Positions 9,832 to 17,156 of a stretch of DNA of 32,342 nt are shown one piece after another. Source of the DNA: Bacteroidales bacterium (GTDB taxonomy: Bacteria; Bacteroidota; Bacteroidia; Bacteroidales; WCHB1-69); NCBI GenBank assembly GCA_024682995.1, contig JAIKYR010000064.1, positions 1 to 32,342 on the forward strand. The letters are read 5' to 3'. The notes under the pieces are model-generated. The model ran no database searches, had not been told where the DNA came from, and saw only the letters and a list, made by a program, of their open reading frames with translations. Both the position numbers and the translations under genes were made by a program. Each line of letters starts with the position of its first letter. The stretch's first letter is position 1.

Positions 9832-9860
9832 AAAAAGCAGCCTTTCGGCTGCTTTTTTTT
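9831..9860. terminator. Bidirectional rho-independent terminator
   Basis: AAAAAAGCAGCC-TTTC-GGCTGCTTTTTTTT between convergent genes; poly-A/poly-T on both sides allows use on both strands. Confidence 0.9.
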
Positions 9861-12319
9861 TACCTTCCCACACTTTGGCCCCCTTGACCGCCCTGGGCTT
9901 GCGCCTGTGCACCTTCCAGCTCCATCTTACCGAACTTGAAGGTGATGCCCGCGCGGATGCTGCGGCCTGACCAGCTGCTCCATGTGGTGCTGTTCGATGT
10001 ATAGTAAGGATTGTTGATGTCGGTGCCCCACTTGTTCCAGTTGAAGATGTCGCGTACATCCAGATGGATGGAGATACGGCGCTTCCAGAACTCCGCGCGC
10101 AAGCCGGCATCGATGCTGTAGCGCGGGCGCGTCACCGTGAACATGGACACACTCTTGGAACTGTAATTGGCGGAGGCGTTGACCTCCAGACAATTCCACA
10201 TCTTGGCCCAGAAATTCAACCGGAAACTGTATCCCAAATTATCCACCGTATAGGGCGTTTCCTCTTTACGGAACTGGAACGAGGATTTCATATAATACAC
10301 ATTGGCGTAGAAGCGGATGTTCATGAAGGCCTTGAGGCGGTACATCACGTTCAATTCCGCGCCGGTGTTGAGTGACTTGCCCGCATTGACCGGCATAGTG
10401 AACGTGACTATGCGTCCGAAGAAGTCGCTATATGCCACATCCGATTGCTGGCTGAATTCATCTTTGCTGTTCTTGAACCAGGCATTGAGGCCGATGTTGC
10501 CGAACTTGTTGATGTACTTGGTCCATCCGGCCTCAATGGAGTTGGTGAAGGTCTGCCGCAAATCGGGATTTCCTGTACTGTAACCATCCTCACCGTAATC
10601 GATACGGGTGCACAAGTCATCGCCACTGGGATTGTTCACGCGGCGCGTGTAGCTGAGCTTGAAGTTGTGCATATTCTTGGTGCGGTAACTTAAATGGAGG
10701 GAGGGGTAGAGACCCCAATAGCCCTTGTGGACATCGTATTGAGGGTCGTTGAGGATAAGCAGGTTGTAGATTTCATACTCGGTGCGCAGGCCGCCCTTGA
10801 GGGTGAAACCGCCAAAGCGGTGCTGCAAGGTGGCGTAGGCGTCAAAACTTCCGTCACGACTGCGCACATCCTTAAAACGGATCTCATCCAGCACATATTC
10901 GCCGGTGGAGAACACCAGCGTGTCATAACGCTGATAATTCAAGCGGGGATCATAGTCTCCCGACACACCTATTTCTATCTCCCCATCCTTGTGATATGGA
11001 ATGGTATAGTCCAATGAAGCGTTCATGCCAAACGACCGGTATCGGTTTTGCTGTTTTTGCTTCTTGTCCAAATGATCCAAATAAAAGTAGTCGCGTGATG
11101 CGTCTCCGGTTTGTTTTCTGCCCCAAGTCCAGAAACTCATGTCGGCGCTGATTTTGTGGCCTTTGCTGTTGAATTTGTGCTCGTACCACATTCCGCCATA
11201 GCCGCCACCTCCTAAGGTGTTTTGTCCCTGGTTGTTGAAGTAGGATCGGTTGCTTGGATTATAGATGTATTCCTGATGGTAGGTGGAGTCCCAGTAGGTA
11301 TAGCCGCCAAAACCGGGATAACCACCCGCCCAGAAATAGAGACTGTTCATCGTATCGGGGGTATAGGAGCCGTTGATGTATAGGCCAAAATCGTGACTGA
11401 ATTGTCGGAATTGGTTGATGCTGTGAGTAGTGGTTGATGTGTCGCCCTCGTCTGTCAATATGGTGCGAAACGATTCACTCTTGTTCTTATTGATGCTATA
11501 GGAATAATGGAAATAAGTACTTATGGAGAATTTCTCGTTGGCATAGACGTAGGAGATGAAGGGAGTGATTTCGGGTGTGGAGGAACCGCGCACACCAAAA
11601 CTCAAGAAGCTGTTTTTCTTAATCTTAGAAGCGGTAACGATATTGATGATGCCGCCGCTGCCCTGGGCGCTGTAGCGGGCCGAGGGATTGGTAATGACCT
11701 CGATTTTTTCAATGCTGCCCGCGGGCATCTGCTGGATGAACTGCTTGAGTGCCTCGGCGTTCATATTGGAGGGCTTGTTGTTGATCCAGATCTCCACGGA
11801 AGAGACGCCGCGCAACGTCACGTTGCCCTCCACATCCACCTCCACGCCGGGCGCGTTCTGCAAAGCATCCGCCGCCGAGCCCGACTGCATCGTGGGATCC
11901 TCGGAGACATTGTAGAGTGTTTTCTCGCCATCTACCATATAGACAGGTTTCTCGCCTTTGATCTGCACCTCCTGCAAAAATCCACTCACCTTTTTCAGCC
12001 CCACTTCCCCCAGATCCACGTTCTTCTGCTCGCCGCCCACTGTGACGGGCTTGGTCAGCAGGTCGTAGCCCACGAGGGAGACCTTCAGCACATAGTCGCC
12101 CGAAGGTATCTCTTCCAGTACGAATTTGCCCGTGGCGTCGCTGAAAGTGTGGGCCACGGCGTGGGCGTTGGAATCCGGCGTCAGCAGTCCGATGGTGGCG
12201 TAGAATATCTTCTCGCGGTTGAGGGAATCCACAATGTAGCCGCTGACCGTGTGGCGGGTCTGGGCAAACAGGAGGTTTGCCAGGGTGAGCAGCAGAAGTA
12301 AGAAGAAAAATCTCTTCAT
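9860..12319 (-). CDS. Outer membrane beta-barrel / TonB-dependent receptor-like protein with carboxypeptidase-regulatory-like N-terminal domain
   Basis: Signal peptide MKRFFFLLLLLTLANLLFAQ (start revised from 12343); VSGYIVDSLNREKIFYATIGL domain; plug-like NAPGVEVDVEGNVTLRGVSSVEIWINNKPSN; aromatic-rich barrel. Confidence 0.88.
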   Translation of the reverse strand: MKRFFFLLLLLTLANLLFAQTRHTVSGYIVDSLNREKIFYATIGLLTPDSNAHAVAHTFSDATGKFVLEEIPSGDYVLKVSLVGYDLLTKPVTVGGEQKNVDLGEVGLKKVSGFLQEVQIKGEKPVYMVDGEKTLYNVSEDPTMQSGSAADALQNAPGVEVDVEGNVTLRGVSSVEIWINNKPSNMNAEALKQFIQQMPAGSIEKIEVITNPSARYSAQGSGGIINIVTASKIKKNSFLSFGVRGSSTPEITPFISYVYANEKFSISTYFHYSYSINKNKSESFRTILTDEGDTSTTTHSINQFRQFSHDFGLYINGSYTPDTMNSLYFWAGGYPGFGGYTYWDSTYHQEYIYNPSNRSYFNNQGQNTLGGGGYGGMWYEHKFNSKGHKISADMSFWTWGRKQTGDASRDYFYLDHLDKKQKQQNRYRSFGMNASLDYTIPYHKDGEIEIGVSGDYDPRLNYQRYDTLVFSTGEYVLDEIRFKDVRSRDGSFDAYATLQHRFGGFTLKGGLRTEYEIYNLLILNDPQYDVHKGYWGLYPSLHLSYRTKNMHNFKLSYTRRVNNPSGDDLCTRIDYGEDGYSTGNPDLRQTFTNSIEAGWTKYINKFGNIGLNAWFKNSKDEFSQQSDVAYSDFFGRIVTFTMPVNAGKSLNTGAELNVMYRLKAFMNIRFYANVYYMKSSFQFRKEETPYTVDNLGYSFRLNFWAKMWNCLEVNASANYSSKSVSMFTVTRPRYSIDAGLRAEFWKRRISIHLDVRDIFNWNKWGTDINNPYYTSNSTTWSSWSGRSIRAGITFKFGKMELEGAQAQAQGGQGGQSVGR

Positions 12320-12395
12320 AAAACGTGTTTTTAATTTTAACACATGGGTAACGATTTAATGCGATAAAAATTGCAGATTGGACGGAAAAAAAGTG

Positions 12396-12403
12396 TACCT
12401 TTG
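12396..12403 (+). promoter_or_regulatory. -7 promoter box TACCTTTG
   Basis: TAnnTTTG about 63 bp upstream of the ATG at 12466. Confidence 0.55.
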
Positions 12404-12465
12404 CAACCTCTTTGCGGTTTGACAAAGGTTTTTATATGCTTATGGAATTTTAAACAATAAAAATT

Positions 12466-13023
12466 ATGAATGCGAAGAAAAGTTCAAAAATTTTGTTTGC
12501 CATCGCTATTATGATGGGTGTTTTAATGAATGTGCAGGCCCAGGCCCCCTATAAAAACGGCATCGGGGTCACGGTGGGTAATATGCAGGCTATCTCTTTC
12601 AAAACTTTTGCGGGGAATCATTTTGCTATCCAGGTGGATTTGGGCACCAAGTATATTGCAACGGACGGGCGTTTCCGCAATCTGGATCTCTCCGGTGTTA
12701 ACATCTGGACGCTGGAGCTGAATCCTAACTTCATGTTCGAGGGCCACTTGGCAGGTGGTCTTTATGGACTGGTCGGTGTTGGCGCCAGCATCGGTTACAG
12801 CTGGAATACATTCCACTATAATGGTTTCTTGGGAACGTGGCACACACGTAGCGATTTCGGCAAGTGCGGCGCCAACGGCATCTTCGGCCTCGAATACAAA
12901 TTCAAGGCGCCGGTGGCCTTGCAGTTCGATTTCCGGCCGGGCTACGGCTGCCTCTTCGCCGAACGGTATGATGCCCATTATTTCGACTGGAGTGTGAATC
13001 TCGGGGTCCATTACACCTTCTGA
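12466..13023 (+). CDS. Small predicted outer-membrane beta-barrel protein
   Basis: Signal peptide MNAKKSSKILFAIAIMMGVLMNVQAQA; alternating aromatic beta-strand pattern; ends in NLGVHYTF (terminal Phe typical of OMPs). Confidence 0.7.
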   Translation: MNAKKSSKILFAIAIMMGVLMNVQAQAPYKNGIGVTVGNMQAISFKTFAGNHFAIQVDLGTKYIATDGRFRNLDLSGVNIWTLELNPNFMFEGHLAGGLYGLVGVGASIGYSWNTFHYNGFLGTWHTRSDFGKCGANGIFGLEYKFKAPVALQFDFRPGYGCLFAERYDAHYFDWSVNLGVHYTF

Positions 13024-13070
13024 AAAATATTGGCATGCCGATGAAAGAATCCCGCAGTTTCAGTTTTGCG

Positions 13071-13078
13071 TATTTTTG
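13071..13078 (+). promoter_or_regulatory. -7 promoter box TATTTTTG upstream of the disrupted gene
   Basis: TAnnTTTG 19 bp upstream of the ATG at 13097. Confidence 0.5.
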
Positions 13079-13096
13079 CCGTAAAAAATGTCAAGC

Positions 13097-13521
13097 ATGA
13101 ATAAATTATATGGGTAATTGTTTTCGTGTTTTTGGGAATCTCCTCACTTTATGCCCAAGACATCATCGTGCTTCGCAATGCGGAGGAGATTGAGGCAAAG
13201 GTGCTCATAATTGGCATTGATGAGATTACGTACAAAAAGTGGGACAATCAGGATGGCCCGTCGTATCAGATTGCTAAAAGGGATGTGTTCTATATCAAAT
13301 ATGCCAATGGTAGCAAAGAGGTGTACAACGATGTCGAAACGGACCCCAAGAAACTTTTGCCGAAATACAGACCCGGAAATGACCTGGTGAACAAGGTGAG
13401 GTTCCAGGCCTATCTCGAAGGAGGGTGCTTGTTTGCGTCTGATGAGGCTGGGCCGCTGTTGAACGTTTCGCTTGGATTCCGTTGTTGGAATCAATTTTTC
13501 GTGGGTATCCATTTTATTTGA
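13097..13521 (+). pseudogene. Disrupted secreted protein gene (Bacteroidota 'DIIVLRNAEEIEAKV...YKKWDNQDGPSY' type), frameshifted at the 5' end and truncated at the 3' end
   Basis: ATG AAT AAA TTA TAT GGG TAA stops after 6 codons. Adding one A in the A-run gives MNKIIWVIVFVFLGISSLYAQDIIVLRN..., a textbook signal peptide in frame with the 13126-13521 ORF, which stops abruptly at GIHFI. Confidence 0.65.
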
Positions 13522-13555
13522 AAAAACTCCATTCCCTATTCATGTTTTTACATGA

Positions 13556-13699
13556 TGTATAGTGATTGGATATAAAACCCTTCACGGAAAGTTCAGTCGG
13601 GTATTCGGTCTTGCGCAGAACGCCACACCCATAAGCCTCACAAACCTAATTGATAACATGAGCAGGTTCGAAAAAATACTGCGTCTTTGGGTGAAATAA
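13556..13699 (+). pseudogene. Possible decayed C-terminal coding remnant of unknown origin
   Basis: Open frame CIVIGYKTLHGKFSRVFGLAQNATPISLTNLIDNMSRFEKILRLWVK* in a locally more GC-rich island within AT-rich intergenic DNA; no start codon at its head. Confidence 0.3.
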
Positions 13700-13811
13700 T
13701 AATATGCTGGTAATTAGGTGGTTATATAAATAGTCGAATAAAAAAAGTAAAAAAAACGACAACAAACTGTAGCCTTTTAGTTTTTTTGCATCCCATTAAC
13801 AAATATAATTA

Positions 13812-13819
13812 TAATTTTG
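13812..13819 (+). promoter_or_regulatory. -7 promoter box TAATTTTG with upstream TTTG, driving the PepSY-like trio
   Basis: TTTG at 13785-13788 and TAATTTTG at 13812-13819; leader of roughly 100 nt to the ATG at 13931. Confidence 0.55.
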
Positions 13820-13930
13820 CAGCCTTGTTTGCTTATCTTGGTGTTTAACGGACTTCGCACCAGGATTAGCGACAACAGGAAGAAGAAAAAAATAGAAGTC
13901 CCCTTTAAAATCACTTAAAAATCCAAAACA

Positions 13931-14350
13931 ATGAAAAAATTATTCCTGTTATTGTTAGGTCTGGTGGCATTGAATGTTTATGCTGCGAATGACCGGCCTG
14001 TAACGTTGAAAGAGCTTCCCCAAAAGGCACAAGCGTTCATCACGCAGCATTTCAGTGGGACCGAGTTCTTTTACGCCAAGCTGGATGACGGCGAATATGA
14101 GGTGGTGCTTAAAGACGGTACCAAAATCGACTTCACACTACAAGGTGATTGGAAAGATGTCGATTGTGGTATGCGTGCAGTTCCGGCTGCCATTGTTCCA
14201 GCTGCTATTTCGAAGTATGTGAAGGCCAACTTCCCGAACAATATCATCACCAAAATCGATAAGACTTATAACGGTTACGACATTGAGCTCGAAACCGACA
14301 TGGAATTGAAGTTCGACAAGAGCGGCAAGTTTATGTATGCCGATGATTAA
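13931..14350 (+). CDS. PepSY-like periplasmic protein, paralog 1 (signal peptidase I type)
   Basis: MKKLFLLLLGLVALNVYAANDRPV; two related hairpins YEVVLKDGTKIDFTLQGDWKDVDC and YDIELETDMELKFDKSGKFMYADD, as in PF11396-type PepSY_like proteins. Confidence 0.82.
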   Translation: MKKLFLLLLGLVALNVYAANDRPVTLKELPQKAQAFITQHFSGTEFFYAKLDDGEYEVVLKDGTKIDFTLQGDWKDVDCGMRAVPAAIVPAAISKYVKANFPNNIITKIDKTYNGYDIELETDMELKFDKSGKFMYADD

Positions 14351-14391
14351 TAGTTTGTTACGAAGTCAATAGTTAAAAAAACGAATTATTT

Positions 14392-14811
14392 ATGAAAAAG
14401 TTTTTTGCAATTTTGTCAACAGTGTTGTTGTTGGGCCTGTTCTCATCGTGTGACCGGACCGTTTCCGTTGACAAGCTGCCCAACCAGGCGAAACAGTTCA
14501 TTACCGCCAAATTCAATGGTACCGAGGTGCTTTCTGTACGGAAGGACGGCCTAAAATATGAAGTGGTGCTGTTCGACGGTACGGAGATGGAATTCAAATC
14601 CAATGGCCAATGGATCAAAGTTGATTGTGGGCTGAATCCGCTGCCTGACGGTATTCTCCCGGCCAATACGGCCCAGTTCCTATCCACCAAATTCCCAGTG
14701 AATTATCCTACCCACGTAAAGTATGAGCACAAGCGCTACGAAGTGGAGTTGGAAAATGACCTTGATCTGGTTTTCGACAAGAATGGCAATTTCACGGGTT
14801 CCGATGATTAA
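14392..14811 (+). CDS. PepSY-like protein, paralog 2 (predicted lipoprotein)
   Basis: Lipobox LFSSC at the N-terminus; YEVVLFDGTEMEFKSNGQWIKVDCG and YEVELENDLDLVFDKNGNFTGSDD align with paralogs 1 and 3. Confidence 0.82.
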   Translation: MKKFFAILSTVLLLGLFSSCDRTVSVDKLPNQAKQFITAKFNGTEVLSVRKDGLKYEVVLFDGTEMEFKSNGQWIKVDCGLNPLPDGILPANTAQFLSTKFPVNYPTHVKYEHKRYEVELENDLDLVFDKNGNFTGSDD

Positions 14812-14894
14812 ATCCAGTGGAGACGTGAATTGTTTGTTTCTATCAAAAGACAATATTCAATACAATAAATAATCAACAACTCTAATTTTAAACA

Positions 14895-15338
14895 ATGAAA
14901 AAATTATTTTTGATCTTGATAAGCGTGGCTACCATGAGCGCGTTTGTGTCGTGTGACGACAAACCTGTCACTGCTGACAAACTGCCTTCCAAGGCAAAGA
15001 CATTCCTGAAAACCTATTTCTCTGGCATTGACATCCTTTCCGTCATCAGAGACGAAGATGGTGTCTATGACGTTGACCTCGTTGACGGAACGGAAGTGGA
15101 TTTCAGATCCAATGGCAATTGGAAAAAGGTGGATTGTCACGGCAGACTCATGCCCACAGGTTTCTTTCCGGCAAATATCGTCACTTACGTGGCCACTAAC
15201 TGCCCCGGCCAGTACATTGAGGAAATTGAATTTGAAAACAACCGCTACAAAGTCGGATTATCCGACGAGTCTGGTTGGGAAACCGACGCCGACCTGCTAT
15301 TCGACAAGAATGGCAATTTTATCGTCTTAGATGATTAA
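14895..15338 (+). CDS. PepSY-like protein, paralog 3 (predicted lipoprotein)
   Basis: Lipobox AFVSC; VYDVDLVDGTEVDFRSNGNWKKVDCH and YKVGLSDESGWETDADLLFDKNGNFIVLDD. Confidence 0.82.
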   Translation: MKKLFLILISVATMSAFVSCDDKPVTADKLPSKAKTFLKTYFSGIDILSVIRDEDGVYDVDLVDGTEVDFRSNGNWKKVDCHGRLMPTGFFPANIVTYVATNCPGQYIEEIEFENNRYKVGLSDESGWETDADLLFDKNGNFIVLDD

Positions 15339-15345
15339 CCTACTT

Positions 15346-15373
15346 GAGACGCAAAATTTTGCGTCTCTTTTTT
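15346..15373 (+). terminator. Rho-independent terminator after the PepSY-like trio
   Basis: GAGACGCAAAATTTTGCGTCTC perfect 22-bp palindrome followed by a T run. Confidence 0.88.
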
Positions 15374-15429
15374 GTTTTGCCATCCTGTTCCCTTTCAAAG
15401 AGAATAACTAAAGAGTTTTAGAGCAAGAC

Positions 15430-17031
15430 ATGGGCCTTTTTAGTAAAAAAACGAAAAACAATCCTAACCTCATCTGGCTAATACTCCTGGTAATCTTCAC
15501 TCCGATGGTGGGATTGGCGCTTAACAGGGATGTCTTCACATTCAGGAGTGTGCTTTTGCTCCTGATGTGGACGGTTGTGCTGCTGATCCCTTTCGTTCTC
15601 ACCCAGAAGAAATGTCTGTATGTAACCGCTGCGAGCCTGCTGTTCGTGGACGGATTCATCAACCTTTTCCACTGGATTTTGCTGAAGTGTCCGCTGAATG
15701 CCTCTTCCATCTTTGTGTTTCTGAACACCAACTTTAGCGAGGCGTCGGAATTCATGACCATCAAGATGACCCCTTTGTTGCTGATGTTCATCCCCTATAT
15801 CGCATTGTTTGTCATCACGCTGAAGCGGATTCCGAAACTCTCGTTCCGATCAACAGGTGAAATCGTCGTATGGTTGGCCCTGTGGCTGTCCGTCGCCCTG
15901 TTCTTCACCGACAACATCGTCCACAAACGTTTTCTTCGTCTGGCGGTCCCCGACGTGGAACGTGCCGTAATTTCCTTTTTCAAGGAATCGGAAGAATACA
16001 GCAAACTGAAAGACCACACGTTACGCCCACTTGATGCAAAGTTGACAACCGATGATCCCACACTTGTTGTTGTCGTCATTGGCGAATCGTGCAACCGCAA
16101 TCACATGTCCCTGTACGGGTATGGGCGCGCGACCACGCCGCGCCTGCAGGCGCGGCAAGACATCCTGGTGTTCGACAATGTGGTAAGTGCCAACTCGAAC
16201 ACCTTATACTCGGTGATGAACTTCCTGACTGAAAACAACATAGAGCATCATCGGCCTTTGGACAGCTGCATACACATATTCGATGTGCTACATTCGTCAC
16301 CATACCGATCATACTGGATTTCAAACCAAGCGCCTATCGGCCTGTGGGAGAATGGCGTGACCAATCTGGTTCAGAGCGCAGACGTGAAGCGATTTGTCAA
16401 TGTCACGTCCAACTCGTCCATGGAAAGCACGCAGATAGCCTCGTTTGACCAACGGCTTTTTGCCCCTTTACAAACATCCCTCAACGACGAAAGGAAACAC
16501 AAAGTCGTTTTTGTTCATCTTTTAGGTTGCCACACCCAATACAACAAACGTTATCCCAATGAGTTTGGCTTGTTCGAGGACAAAGGAGACAGACGCACGC
16601 GGGCTATCAACACCTACGACAACTCGGTGTATTACAACGATTTTGTTGTCGATAGCATTTTTTCAATGTTGAGAACCTACAGTCTGGTGCATCCTGACGT
16701 TAGAGTTTCGGCCCTCTATTTCTCCGACCATGGCGAGAACGTGTACGACGAAGGCGACAATTGCGGCCACAACTACTCAGGTAGCATACCAAAATCCAAT
16801 GTGGAGATTCCGTTTGTTCTATGGCTTTCGCCCTCGCAAATGAAATACCTTGAAGCCCGCCACTCCCTTGTGGACCGGTTGCATGCACCCTACATGATTG
16901 ATGATTTATTCCATACCCTTATAGACCTCAGCGACATCGCCACCCCTTGTTTCGACAAGAGCAGGAGTTTCATCAACAGCGATTATGATGCCACCCGTCC
17001 GCGGATTCTTGAGGACGGAAACCTGTATTAA
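15430..17031 (+). CDS. Phosphoethanolamine transferase (EptA-like, sulfatase fold)
   Basis: N-terminal TM helices; VVVIGESCNRNHMSLYGYGRATTPRL and ALYFSDHGENVYDEGDNCGHNYSG motifs; 533 aa. Confidence 0.9.
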   Translation: MGLFSKKTKNNPNLIWLILLVIFTPMVGLALNRDVFTFRSVLLLLMWTVVLLIPFVLTQKKCLYVTAASLLFVDGFINLFHWILLKCPLNASSIFVFLNTNFSEASEFMTIKMTPLLLMFIPYIALFVITLKRIPKLSFRSTGEIVVWLALWLSVALFFTDNIVHKRFLRLAVPDVERAVISFFKESEEYSKLKDHTLRPLDAKLTTDDPTLVVVVIGESCNRNHMSLYGYGRATTPRLQARQDILVFDNVVSANSNTLYSVMNFLTENNIEHHRPLDSCIHIFDVLHSSPYRSYWISNQAPIGLWENGVTNLVQSADVKRFVNVTSNSSMESTQIASFDQRLFAPLQTSLNDERKHKVVFVHLLGCHTQYNKRYPNEFGLFEDKGDRRTRAINTYDNSVYYNDFVVDSIFSMLRTYSLVHPDVRVSALYFSDHGENVYDEGDNCGHNYSGSIPKSNVEIPFVLWLSPSQMKYLEARHSLVDRLHAPYMIDDLFHTLIDLSDIATPCFDKSRSFINSDYDATRPRILEDGNLY

Positions 17032-17082
17032 CACAGTCCCAATGGCGGATCAAACGCAAGATTCCCGAAACCAATTTTTTTC

Positions 17083-17090
17083 TATTTTTG
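17083..17090 (+). promoter_or_regulatory. -7 promoter box TATTTTTG
   Basis: TAnnTTTG about 67 bp upstream of the likely start at 17157. Confidence 0.5.
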
Positions 17091-17156
17091 CACCCGATAA
17101 AAGTGGTACACTTTTGGGTGACCTGAGTGGTATAATTTTTAATGATTATATACAGT

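Noticed and set aside
11507-12301. 264-aa + strand ORF opposite the TonB receptor-like gene
   Set aside because: Shadow ORF of the receptor CDS.
13024-13930. Intact insertion sequence around the decayed locus
   Set aside because: No inverted repeats, target duplications or full transposase ORF seen; only a 47-codon fragment of unknown identity.
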